DNA of 64,000 nt from Cedecea lapagei (GTDB lineage: Bacteria > Pseudomonadota > Gammaproteobacteria > Enterobacterales > Enterobacteriaceae): the NCBI RefSeq assembly GCF_900635955.1, contig NZ_LR134201.1:4712001-4776000 (forward strand), in the 5' to 3' direction. Of the stretch, positions 56,943 through 64,000 are shown in pieces (positions within the stretch are counted from its first letter, which is position 1; every line of letters starts with the position of its first letter). The notes under the pieces are model-generated. The model was not told the DNA's origin. It did no database searches and saw only the letters and a program-made list of their open reading frames with translations. Both the position numbers and the translations under genes were made by a program.

Positions 56943-57701
56943 ATGAGTCAACGTATCGCTTTAGTGACCGGCGGCAGCCGTGGATTAGGAAAAAATGCAG
57001 CGCTGAAGCTGGCCGCAAGAGGAATCGGTATTCTTCTGACTTACAACAGTAAGCAGCAGGAAGCCGAAGAGGTTGTGCGTGAAATTGAGCGAAAAGGGGT
57101 GAAAGCTGCCGCAATTCAGCTAAACGTCGGCGATGTTTCTACCTTTGCAGCGTTTGTTGAGCAGGCGAAAGCGACGCTGAAAAGCGTCTGGCAGCGTGAG
57201 AGCTTTGATTATTTATTGAACAATGCAGGCATCGGTCTTGAAGCGTCCTTTGCAGAGACCACCGAAGCGCAGTTCGATGAAATCATGAACATCCATCTGA
57301 AAGGCCCCTTCTTCCTGACCCAGCGTCTGCTGCCGCTGATTAAAGACGGTGGCCGCATTTTGAATGTTTCCACCGGCCTGACCCGTTTTTCTCTGCCGGG
57401 TAAAGCCGCCTACGCCACGATGAAAGGGGCGATGGAAGTGCTGACCAAATATCAGGCCAAAGAGTTGGGTTCGCGTGGAATTGCAGTAAATATTATTGCG
57501 CCAGGCGCGATCGCCACCGATTTTGGCGGCGGGGTCGTAAGGGACAATGAGCATGTTTCTAAAGCTATCGCTGCGCAGACCGCGTTGGGAAGAGTGGGGC
57601 AGCCGGATGATATCGGCGATGCGATTGCGGCGATCCTCAGCGATGAAACAGGCTGGATGAACGCGCAGCGCATTGAGGTGTCCGGCGGGATGTTCCTTTA
57701 G
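56943..57701 (+). CDS. Short-chain dehydrogenase/reductase
   Basis: Classical SDR oxidoreductase of 252 residues. The NAD(P) site is VTGGSRGLGKNAALKLA (TGxxxGxG). NNAG is present in YLLNNAGIGLEA. The catalytic Ser lies in ILNVSTGLTRF, and the YxxxK pair is AYATMKGAMEVL, where YATMK provides Tyr and Lys. The GAIATDF segment closes the site. The Thr/Tyr/Asn residues after the first strand (LLTYNSKQQEAEEV) are compatible with NADP use. The substrate cannot be read from sequence. It is divergent from the LysR gene, its probable regulator, and is followed by a palindromic repeat. It is not next to yhjC in E. coli K-12. Confidence 0.88.
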   Translation: MSQRIALVTGGSRGLGKNAALKLAARGIGILLTYNSKQQEAEEVVREIERKGVKAAAIQLNVGDVSTFAAFVEQAKATLKSVWQRESFDYLLNNAGIGLEASFAETTEAQFDEIMNIHLKGPFFLTQRLLPLIKDGGRILNVSTGLTRFSLPGKAAYATMKGAMEVLTKYQAKELGSRGIAVNIIAPGAIATDFGGGVVRDNEHVSKAIAAQTALGRVGQPDDIGDAIAAILSDETGWMNAQRIEVSGGMFL

Positions 57702-57707
57702 TTTTTT

Positions 57708-57796
57708 GACCCTCACCCTAACCCTCTCCCTAAAAGGGAGAGGGGATCGACCGCAGTCTGTTTTCGTGCAATCGAGCAGCCAGAAGGGAGAGGGGC
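57708..57796. repeat. Dispersed palindromic intergenic repeat (BIME-like), copy 4, SDR-yieH
   Basis: One full unit, ACCCTCACCCTAACC then CTCTCCCT-AAAA-GGGAGAG (57709-57744), and a half unit AGAAGGGAGAGGGG (57783-57796) 38 bases later. Again it sits between two convergent genes. The second unit has lost its left arm. Confidence 0.82.
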
Positions 57797-57801
57797 AACT
57801 C

Positions 57802-58467
57802 CTACGCCGTAATTTCCCAGCCCCGCGCCTTCCACAGCGCAGGTAGCTCAGCCAAATCGCTGAACGTCGTCACCTTTGGATGATCGATCGGTTTGTTATG
57901 CGGATCGGCACAGAAGTAAAACACCTCCATCCCCGCCGCAATGCCCGATTGCGCACCTGCCATAGAATCGTCCACCAGAATGCAGCGCTCCACGCCCACG
58001 TTCATCTGCTCCGCCGCATAAAACATCAGGGCCGGGTCCGGCTTCCAGCGCTGAATGTCGTAGCCGCTGTACAGGGCTTCGGGGAAGTAGTCGAGCATGC
58101 CTGTCTTGCCGAGAGAATGCTGCATTTTGCTCACCGGGCCGTTGGAGACCACGCACATCGGCTTTTTGATTTGCGCCAGCAGCGCGTTTGCCCCGGCGAT
58201 CTCCTGAAGCTCGCTATCGAACAGGCGGGCGACTTCGGCGCGGTAAATCGCCTCAAGCTCTGGTTTAGGCAGGCTGGTGCCGTATCCGGCATTGATGGTG
58301 TCGATAATTTCGTAGAGTTTGACGCCTTTAAAAGTTTTAAAGACATCTTCGAGCGCAAGCTGAATGCCGTATTGCGCAAACATGTGTACGTAGGCTCTGG
58401 AGCAGATGACCTCGCTGTCGACCAGCGTTCCATCGCAGTCAAAAAACACCGCTTCTATCCGGGACAT
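57802..58467 (-). CDS. yieH: HAD-family phosphatase YieH (6-phosphogluconate phosphatase)
   Basis: Haloacid-dehalogenase hydrolase of 221 residues, the E. coli length. Motif I is FFDCDGTLVDSE with the nucleophile Asp, motif II is CVVSNGPVSKM, motif III Lys is in RWKPDPALMFYA, and motif IV is CILVDDSMAGAQSGIAAGM. The cap domain is the helical type between motifs I and II. The E. coli enzyme hydrolyses 6-phosphogluconate and some other sugar phosphates in vitro. It is divergent from adeP, as in E. coli. Confidence 0.94.
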   Translation of the reverse strand: MSRIEAVFFDCDGTLVDSEVICSRAYVHMFAQYGIQLALEDVFKTFKGVKLYEIIDTINAGYGTSLPKPELEAIYRAEVARLFDSELQEIAGANALLAQIKKPMCVVSNGPVSKMQHSLGKTGMLDYFPEALYSGYDIQRWKPDPALMFYAAEQMNVGVERCILVDDSMAGAQSGIAAGMEVFYFCADPHNKPIDHPKVTTFSDLAELPALWKARGWEITA

Positions 58468-58516
58468 GCCGTTTCCTTTCTCTCAGGTTTAACGTCTACT
58501 CTATGCTTTTTGCGCA

Positions 58517-58532
58517 ACGCAATCGATCCCGT
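58517..58532. promoter_or_regulatory. PurR-like box before adeP
   Basis: ACGCAATCGATCCCGT matches the PurR consensus ANGCAANCGNTTNCNT with one mismatch. It lies about 105 bases before the adeP start, between divergent yieH and adeP. A purine permease under PurR control makes sense, and E. coli adeP (yieG) has been listed in the PurR regulon. Confidence 0.5.
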
Positions 58533-58635
58533 TGCGGTAATTTCCTCGAAAAAAGTGGATGATTTGCGTTATCCCCTGCCATTTTTGGTATAGGATAGCG
58601 GCGTATTTTTTCCTCTTTTAGTTCGGAAACAGATC

Positions 58636-59967
58636 ATGAGCCAACCACAGTCCACTCCGGAAACAACCCCGGGGCTGCTCGAACGCGCGTTCAAATTACG
58701 CGAACACGGTACTAACGCCCGCACCGAGGTGATCGCCGGGTTCACTACCTTCCTGACGATGGTGTATATCGTTTTTGTTAACCCACAAATCCTCGGCGCG
58801 GCCGGTATGGATACCCAGGCGGTCTTCGTCACCACCTGCCTGATTGCCGCCTTCGGCAGCATCCTGATGGGTATTTTCGCTAACCTGCCGGTTGCGCTGG
58901 CACCGGCTATGGGCCTGAACGCCTTCTTTGCGTTCGTGGTCGTAGGCGCGATGGGTATTTCCTGGCAAGTCGGCATGGGGGCTATTTTCTGGGGTGCCGT
59001 TGGCCTGCTGCTGCTGACCATTTTCCGCGTTCGCTACTGGATGATCGCGAATATCCCGCTTGGCCTGCGTGTAGGCATCACCAGCGGTATCGGCCTGTTT
59101 ATCGGCATGATGGGGCTGAAAAACGCCGGGATCATCGTCGCCAATAAAGAGACGCTGGTCAGCATCGGCAACCTGACTTCCCACAGCGTGCTGCTGGGGG
59201 CGCTGGGCTTCTTTATCATCGCCATTCTTGCTTCCCGTAACATCCACGCGGCGGTGCTGGTCTCCATCGTGGTGACCACGCTGCTGGGCTGGCTGCTGGG
59301 CGACGTGCAGTATCACGGCATCGTCTCTGCGCCACCAAGCGTCAGCAGCGTTGTAGGGCAGGTGGATTTGGCCGGTTCCCTGAATCTGGGCCTGGCAGGC
59401 ATTATCTTCTCCTTTATGCTGGTCAACCTGTTTGACTCCTCCGGCACCCTGATTGGCGTGACGGATAAAGCCGGATTAACTGACGCAAAGGGCAAATTCC
59501 CGCGCATGAAGCAGGCGCTGTTCGTGGACAGTATCTCCTCCGTGACCGGCTCCTTCTTCGGCACCTCTTCCGTTACCGCCTATATCGAAAGTTCTTCCGG
59601 CGTTTCCGTCGGTGGGCGTACCGGTTTAACCGCTATCGTGGTGGGCCTGCTGTTCCTGCTGGTTATCTTCCTTTCGCCGCTTGCGGGCATGGTGCCGGCC
59701 TACGCGGCCGCAGGTGCGCTGATCTACGTTGGCGTTCTGATGACCTCAAGCCTTGCGCGCGTGAAGTGGGATGACCTGACCGAAGCGGTTCCTGCGTTTG
59801 TTACCGCTGTAATGATGCCGTTCAGTTTCTCCATCACCGAAGGCATTGCTCTGGGCTTTATTTCCTACTGCATTATGAAGCTGGGTACCGGCCGCTGGCG
59901 CGAGCTGAGCCCGTGCGTCATCATCGTGGCGCTGCTGTTTGTGCTGAAAATCGTGTTTGTTGATTAA
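58636..59967 (+). CDS. adeP: Adenine permease AdeP (YieG/PurP)
   Basis: High-affinity adenine:H+ symporter of the AzgA-like NCS2 family, inner membrane, about 13-14 helices. It has 443 residues (E. coli 445). Conserved stretches are ARTEVIAGFTTFLTMVYIVF, ALAPAMGLNAFFAFVVVGAM, MLVNLFDSSGTLIGVTDKAG and GTSSVTAYIESSSGVSVGGR, which line the purine site. Only the N-terminal dozen residues differ much from E. coli. A PurR-like box and a terminator frame the gene. It converges with chrR. Confidence 0.96.
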   Translation: MSQPQSTPETTPGLLERAFKLREHGTNARTEVIAGFTTFLTMVYIVFVNPQILGAAGMDTQAVFVTTCLIAAFGSILMGIFANLPVALAPAMGLNAFFAFVVVGAMGISWQVGMGAIFWGAVGLLLLTIFRVRYWMIANIPLGLRVGITSGIGLFIGMMGLKNAGIIVANKETLVSIGNLTSHSVLLGALGFFIIAILASRNIHAAVLVSIVVTTLLGWLLGDVQYHGIVSAPPSVSSVVGQVDLAGSLNLGLAGIIFSFMLVNLFDSSGTLIGVTDKAGLTDAKGKFPRMKQALFVDSISSVTGSFFGTSSVTAYIESSSGVSVGGRTGLTAIVVGLLFLLVIFLSPLAGMVPAYAAAGALIYVGVLMTSSLARVKWDDLTEAVPAFVTAVMMPFSFSITEGIALGFISYCIMKLGTGRWRELSPCVIIVALLFVLKIVFVD

Positions 59968-59983
59968 GCCAGACGCGAAAAAC

Positions 59984-60015
59984 AAAAAAGCCAGTCATGC
60001 GACTGGCTTTTTTTT
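59984..60015. terminator. Bidirectional terminator between adeP and chrR
   Basis: A perfect 13-bp stem (AAAAAAGCCAGTC / GACTGGCTTTTTT, 4-base loop) with T8 on the plus strand and T6 on the minus strand. It serves both convergent genes. Confidence 0.9.
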
Positions 60016-60024
60016 GCTCTGTAA

Positions 60025-60591
60025 TCAGGCTTTAACGCGCTTGATATAATCGCCAAAGGCGGTGAGCTGCCTGGTCAGATGGTCGAGGGTACTTTGATCG
60101 ACCACTTCGCCGCTCTGCGGGTCCACTTTGTTTTGAATCACGCCGCCCATAAACTCAGGCTTGTTCATCACCATCGCATCCAGGAAGACGAGGATCTGGC
60201 GAAGGTGATACTGGCAGCGCGCGCCGCCGATGGCGCCCATTGAGCTGGTCTGAATAAGGACGGGCTTACCGGCCAGCGGCTTCTCGGGCACGAGGGAAAG
60301 CCAGTCGATGGCGTTCTTCAGGCCGCCGGGCACCGAATAGTTGTACTCAGGTGTGACAATCACCACGCCGTCAGCCTGGCGAATCTGCGCGGCAATGGCT
60401 TCCACGCTGTGCGGGAAGCCTTCTTCCTTCTGAATGTCGGCATCGTAGAGTGGGATGTCGCCGATGGAAGGCAGGGCATCTATCTGCATGCCTTCCGGCG
60501 CGATTTTTGGCAGCGTGCGGGCGACCATCGCGTTAAATGAACCCTTACGCAGGCTCCCCAGTAAAGTCACTATCTTCAACGAATCAGACAT
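60025..60591 (-). CDS. chrR: NAD(P)H-dependent FMN reductase/quinone reductase ChrR (YieF)
   Basis: Flavodoxin-like FMN enzyme of 188 residues, the E. coli length. It reduces quinones in two-electron steps and, in vitro, chromate and other oxyanions. The phosphate loop is LLGSLRKGSFNAMVARTL. FMN contacts are in VIVTPEYNYSVPGGLKNAID and the SSMGAIGGARCQYHLRQILV stretch follows. The ATG at 60591 follows an AGGAG site; the longer frame to 60753 runs into yieE. It lies 17 bases behind yieE in the same direction, so the two may share a transcript. Confidence 0.95.
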   Translation of the reverse strand: MSDSLKIVTLLGSLRKGSFNAMVARTLPKIAPEGMQIDALPSIGDIPLYDADIQKEEGFPHSVEAIAAQIRQADGVVIVTPEYNYSVPGGLKNAIDWLSLVPEKPLAGKPVLIQTSSMGAIGGARCQYHLRQILVFLDAMVMNKPEFMGGVIQNKVDPQSGEVVDQSTLDHLTRQLTAFGDYIKRVKA

Positions 60592-60608
60592 TAGTACTCC
60601 TTTATGTG

Positions 60609-61367
60609 TCAGGGCGTTCGGGAAAATGTGTTCAGCGGTGTAGCGATCTCCGATGATATACCCGTCAGGCGAATGATGCGCGCCTGAGCGCTGCGGCTGC
60701 GTGCTTCGGCATCCGGCAGAGCGTTCCAGCCCTGCTGCCCGTCGAACTCCCACAGCTTCAGGCGTTCAACGCCTGGCGCAACGGAACAGCCCCAGATAAG
60801 GATATCCTCCGCGTCGCTGATAGCCTCAATATGCGGCTCGTTTGTGACTCGCAGGCGACCGGAGCCCGGCAATAATTGTAGTGTGCTCTGGCTGGTCTGC
60901 GGGTTGTCGGTGAGCTTAAGTACGCTACGCCGTAGGGTATGCAGCTGGGTGCGAGCCTCGTTGGGATCGTTTTGATTGTTGATCCAGGTGATTTCGCTGC
61001 TGCTGGACTGAGACGGCGGCACAACCGGTGACGGTGCCTGGAAACTGCGGCGGAGCTCCATGTCCAGACCACAGCGCCCCTCGGTGGCAAGCAGCACGCC
61101 CACCATGTTACCGGCGTAGGCGATACTGAAATCCGGCAGCTCGGCGTCGGCAAAACGCGGGCGTCCGGCGGTTGAGGTGATTATTTGCGGCAGGCGTTGG
61201 GTGCCGTACAGCATAAACATCATCTCGGCGACCAGCGTACGCGAAGCGAGATAGCGCGTACGGCGGTGTTCGGGCATCAGGCTGGCCGCGTTAAGGGTGT
61301 CATCGTTCAGTCTTGGTGAAGTTAGGTTGGGAGGGTTCACAGCCCATCTTGCAAAATGCGTCGCCAT
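60609..61367 (-). CDS. yieE: 4'-phosphopantetheinyl transferase-like protein YieE
   Basis: Protein of 252 residues (E. coli 249) of the AcpT/Sfp-like superfamily. SRTLVAEMMFMLYG, GRPRFADAELPDFSIAYAGN and GRCGLDMELRR are the recognisable blocks; the D-x-E pair (DME) would bind magnesium. The C-terminal K/WxxKEA signature of active transferases is not obvious, and the centre has a Ser/Pro-rich insertion (APSPVVPPSQSSSSE). Activity is unproven in E. coli too. It lies directly before chrR, as in E. coli. The tnaCAB-mdtL-yidZ genes that separate it from mnmE in E. coli are missing here. Confidence 0.85.
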   Translation of the reverse strand: MATHFARWAVNPPNLTSPRLNDDTLNAASLMPEHRRTRYLASRTLVAEMMFMLYGTQRLPQIITSTAGRPRFADAELPDFSIAYAGNMVGVLLATEGRCGLDMELRRSFQAPSPVVPPSQSSSSEITWINNQNDPNEARTQLHTLRRSVLKLTDNPQTSQSTLQLLPGSGRLRVTNEPHIEAISDAEDILIWGCSVAPGVERLKLWEFDGQQGWNALPDAEARSRSAQARIIRLTGISSEIATPLNTFSRTP

Positions 61368-61687
61368 TTGTCGCTCCTTGATAATGGTCAGTCGATGTCA
61401 TGCTGCTTCGGGTGGGTGAAACAGCGCTCCGCATCCGATCCTGAATGACATCAGGCCTCGGATAGTAATCTCTGATTTATTGCGTTGTCATTGACGCGCT
61501 TCAATAGAGTGACCTATTTTTTGTACAATATATTATATATTTAATCCTGGGAAAATTCTTAGTGGTTTACATCAATGAACCGCTAAAAAATCTCGCTATG
61601 AAGGCATCGTCTTGAAAGGATGAAGTATTTTTGAGGAGAGGAAAACGCCCCGCATCCTGAAGTGTGACGCGGGGCGGCGGTGAGGGG
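61368..61687. other. Intergenic region between mnmE and yieE
   Basis: 320 bases with no gene. The middle (about 61500-61570) is AT-rich with stacked TATATT/ATATAT elements that could serve as the yieE promoter on the minus strand. The left end holds the mnmE terminator. This is where E. coli has tnaCAB, mdtL and yidZ; no remnant of them is recognisable. Confidence 0.6.
61642..61676 (-). terminator. Rho-independent terminator of mnmE
   Basis: An 8-bp GC stem (CGCCCCGC / GCGGGGCG) with a T4 run on the minus strand, 12 bases after the mnmE stop. Confidence 0.65.
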
Positions 61688-63052
61688 TTATTTCCCGATA
61701 CAGAAGCTCGAGAAGATGCGCCCTAACAGATCGTCAGAGCTGAACTCACCGGTAATTTCACTTAAGTTCTGCTGCGCCAGGCGCAGCTCTTCTGCCAGCA
61801 GCTCACCGGCCCAGGCGCCCAGCAGCTGCGCTTTGCCCTGCTGCAGGTGTTCTGCGGCCAGCTCAAGCGCCTGCAGGTGACGGCGACGGGCGAGGAAACC
61901 CCCTTCCATGTTGGTTTCGAAGCCCATGCTCTCTTTCAGATGCGCGCGCAGCACGTCTACGCCTTCATCGGTACGGGCGGAGAGGCGGACAAGTGAGTGG
62001 CCATTTACTTCGCTCAGCCCTGGCGTCTCGCCGGTGACGTCCGCTTTATTGCGCACCACGGTAATCGGCAAACGCTCCGGCAGGCGAGCGATGAAATCTG
62101 GCCAGATGGCGGCCGGGTCAACGGCGTCGGTGGTGGTGCCGTCCACCATAAACAGCACGCGGTCGGCCTGCTCAATCTCTTTCCAGGCGCGTTCAATCCC
62201 GATGCGTTCGACTTCGTCGCTGGCTTCACGCAGGCCTGCGGTGTCGATGATGTGCAGCGGCATTCCGTCGATGTGAATATGTTCGCGCAGCACGTCACGC
62301 GTGGTGCCGGCGATATCGGTCACGATAGCGGCCTCGCGCCCGGCCAGCGCGTTCAGCAGGCTGGATTTACCGGCGTTAGGACGCCCGGCGATCACCACCT
62401 TCATGCCTTCTCGCAGCAGGCTGCCCTGGCGAGCTTCGGCGCGGACTGCATCAAGATCGCCAATAACCCGATGCAGCTGGGCTTCGATTTTGCCGTCAGA
62501 GAGAAAGTCGATCTCTTCGTCCGGGAAGTCGATAGCCGCTTCCACGTAAATGCGCAGATGAGTCAGCGCCTCCACCAGGTGGTTAATACGCGCGGAGAAA
62601 GCCCCCTGCAGCGAGTTCAGCGCCGAGCGAGCTGCCTGCTCAGAGCTGGCGTCTATCAGGTCGGCAATCGCTTCTGCCTGCGCCAGGTCGAGCTTATCGT
62701 TCAGGAACGCACGTTCCGAAAACTCACCGGGATTGGCGATACGCAGGCCCGGCAGCGCCAGGATGCGTTTTAACAGTAGATCGAGAATGACCGGGCCGCC
62801 GTGACCCTGCAGCTCGAGAACGTCTTCCCCGGTAAAGGAGTTCGGGCCAGGGAACCACAGCGCAATGCCCTGGTCCAGCGCGCTGCCGTCAGCATCGCGG
62901 AACGGAAGGTAGTCCGCGTAGCGCGGCTTGGGCAGTTTGCCGAGGACCGCCTCTGCAACCTCCCGCGCCTGACGGCCGGAAATTCGCAGAATGCCTACGC
63001 CGCCGCGCCCCGGCGGGGTGGCCTGGGCAATGATAGTGTCATGATTGCTCAT
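61688..63052 (-). CDS. mnmE: tRNA modification GTPase MnmE (TrmE)
   Basis: Potassium-activated GTPase that works with MnmG to put the cmnm5 group on U34 of certain tRNAs. It has 454 residues, as in E. coli. The N-terminal folate-binding domain begins DTIIAQATPPGRGGVGILRI. G1 is GRPNAGKSS near residue 224, the K-loop/G2 is IVTDIAGTTRD, G3 is DTAG and G4 is NKAD. The C-terminal helical domain ends in the invariant CIGK, whose Cys is essential. It lies 76 bases downstream of yidC in the same direction, with a hairpin between. Confidence 0.97.
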   Translation of the reverse strand: MSNHDTIIAQATPPGRGGVGILRISGRQAREVAEAVLGKLPKPRYADYLPFRDADGSALDQGIALWFPGPNSFTGEDVLELQGHGGPVILDLLLKRILALPGLRIANPGEFSERAFLNDKLDLAQAEAIADLIDASSEQAARSALNSLQGAFSARINHLVEALTHLRIYVEAAIDFPDEEIDFLSDGKIEAQLHRVIGDLDAVRAEARQGSLLREGMKVVIAGRPNAGKSSLLNALAGREAAIVTDIAGTTRDVLREHIHIDGMPLHIIDTAGLREASDEVERIGIERAWKEIEQADRVLFMVDGTTTDAVDPAAIWPDFIARLPERLPITVVRNKADVTGETPGLSEVNGHSLVRLSARTDEGVDVLRAHLKESMGFETNMEGGFLARRRHLQALELAAEHLQQGKAQLLGAWAGELLAEELRLAQQNLSEITGEFSSDDLLGRIFSSFCIGK

Positions 63053-63082
63053 CGTTTATCTCAGACCTTGAGTCAAAAAGAA

Positions 63083-63108
63083 AAAGGCGGTCAGTGACCG
63101 CCTTTCGT
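63083..63108 (-). terminator. Terminator or attenuator between yidC and mnmE
   Basis: A 10-bp stem (AAAGGCGGTC / GACCGCCTTT, loop AGT) followed on the minus strand by a T-rich tract. It may reduce read-through from yidC into mnmE. Confidence 0.65.
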
Positions 63109-63128
63109 AAGCTATAAGCTAAATGTTA

Positions 63129-64000
63129 TCAGGTCTTTTTCTTGTCGCGGCTATGCAGGCCACGCTTTTCCAGACCGCGATAAATCAGCTGCTGCTGAAG
63201 GATGGTCACCAGGTTGCTGACGATATAGTACAGCACCAGACCTGACGGGAACCACAGGAAGAACACGGTGAAGATGACCGGCATAAAGGTCATGATCTTC
63301 TGCTGCATCGGGTCGGTTACGGTGGTCGGCGACATCTTCTGGATGAAGAACATCGTGGCGCCCATCAGAATCGGCAGGATGTAGTACGGGTCCTGTGCAG
63401 ACAGGTCGTGGATCCACAGTGCGAACGGCGCGTGGCGCAGCTCAACGGAGCCCATCAGCATGTAGTACAGCGCCAGGAAGATTGGCATCTGGATGATCAG
63501 CGGGAAGCAGCCGCCCAGCGGGTTAACCTTCTCAGCTTTGTACAGCGCCATCATTTCCTGGCTCATACGCTGCTTGTCGTCACCGATACGTTCACGCATG
63601 GCCGCCAGCTTCGGCTGCAGCATACGCATTTTGGCCATCGAGGTGTACTGCGCTTTGGTCAGCGGGTACATGATGCCACGTACGATAAAGGTGATAACGA
63701 TAATGGAGAAGCCCCAGTTACCGATGAAGCTGTGGATAAATTTCAGCAGCTTAAACAGCGGCTGAGAGATGAACCACAGCCAGCCGTAGTCTACGGTCAG
63801 GTCAAGGTGTGGCGCAACGGCCGCCATTTTGTCCTGAATTTCCGGGCCGACCCACAGGGTGCTGCCCATCTGAGCCGTCTGGCCTGGCTGAACGATCTGC
63901 GAGGCAGATTTATAGCCAATCGCCGCCACGTTGTTGTTCAGCTTGGTGGTATAGAAGTTGTTCACGCCCTGAGTGTGAGGCACCCATGCGGTAGCAAAGT
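63129..64000 (-). CDS. yidC: Membrane protein insertase YidC (partial, 5' part off window)
   Basis: C-terminal 289 or so residues of YidC (548 in E. coli), with the frame open to the right edge. YidC inserts and folds inner-membrane proteins alone or with SecYEG. The end of the periplasmic domain is seen (NNVAAIGYKSASQIVQPGQT). Then come the five conserved helices: YGWLWFISQPLFKLLKFIHS, the cytoplasmic C1 hairpin (KAQYTSMAKMRMLQPKLAAM) and the substrate-groove Arg in FIVRGIMYPLTK. PLGGCFPLIIQMPIFLALYY follows. The C-terminal KRGLHSRDKKKT is the basic ribosome-binding tail. The true start lies outside the window. Confidence 0.97.
   Translation of the reverse strand, partial: FATAWVPHTQGVNNFYTTKLNNNVAAIGYKSASQIVQPGQTAQMGSTLWVGPEIQDKMAAVAPHLDLTVDYGWLWFISQPLFKLLKFIHSFIGNWGFSIIVITFIVRGIMYPLTKAQYTSMAKMRMLQPKLAAMRERIGDDKQRMSQEMMALYKAEKVNPLGGCFPLIIQMPIFLALYYMLMGSVELRHAPFALWIHDLSAQDPYYILPILMGATMFFIQKMSPTTVTDPMQQKIMTFMPVIFTVFFLWFPSGLVLYYIVSNLVTILQQQLIYRGLEKRGLHSRDKKKT

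Overview
The window is a chromosomal stretch of an enterobacterium (family Enterobacteriaceae, genus not resolved). It carries dppABCDF, eptB, yhjX, tag, yiaC, bisC, the full bcs cellulose cluster, pdeK-dctA-yhjJ-kdgK-pdeH-yhjG-yhjE, yhjD-yhjC, yieH-adeP-chrR-yieE and mnmE-yidC. Most genes match their E. coli counterparts closely in length and motifs. Compared with the E. coli K-12 order as I remember it, the dpp-to-bisC block is inverted relative to the bcs-to-yhjC block. The yhjC end is joined directly to yieH, so two regions that lie several minutes apart in E. coli are neighbours here.

Layout. 0-2.8 kb: accessory DNA with the end of a 2-ketogluconate-type operon (kguE partial, ptxS-like LacI regulator, perfect palindromic operator), a HigBA-type toxin-antitoxin pair and a 5'-truncated ParE-type toxin. 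2.8-8.5 kb: the dipeptide ABC transporter dppABCDF, with a palindromic repeat between dppA and dppB. 9.4-21 kb: an accessory contact-dependent inhibition locus, cdiB-cdiA-cdiI, followed by an unidentified gene fragment and a decayed second copy of part of cdiA. 21-28.5 kb: eptB, ohr, yhjX, tag, yiaC, bisC. 28.7-42.9 kb: divergent cellulose operons bcsEFG and bcsRQABZC. 43-53.9 kb: pdeK, dctA, yhjJ, kdgK, pdeH, yhjG, yhjE. 54-57.7 kb: a hexapeptide acyltransferase, yhjD, and yhjC divergent from a short-chain dehydrogenase. 57.8-64 kb: yieH, adeP, chrR, yieE, mnmE and the 3' part of yidC.

How the genes work together. BcsA makes cellulose on c-di-GMP binding. BcsB and BcsC carry it across the periplasm and outer membrane, BcsZ trims it, BcsQ/R/E/F assemble and tune the complex, and BcsG decorates the polymer with phosphoethanolamine. 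Two EAL proteins (pdeK and pdeH) lie just downstream. pdeH has a textbook flagellar sigma-28 promoter, so swimming is wired to low c-di-GMP. Other readable control sites are a YpdB-type direct repeat before yhjX, a PurR-like box before adeP, a sigma-E-like promoter before eptB, a KdgR-like palindrome before kdgK and a CA-rich GcvB-type target in the dppA leader.

Quality warning. At least ten single-base frameshifts can be placed precisely (ptxS x2, higB x2, higA x2, dppC x2, cdiA, bisC). Most are one extra base in a short homopolymer, and each is repaired by one base to give a full-length conserved protein. The two in dppC cancel. This pattern suggests residual sequencing error more than true gene loss, so the broken genes may be intact in the organism.
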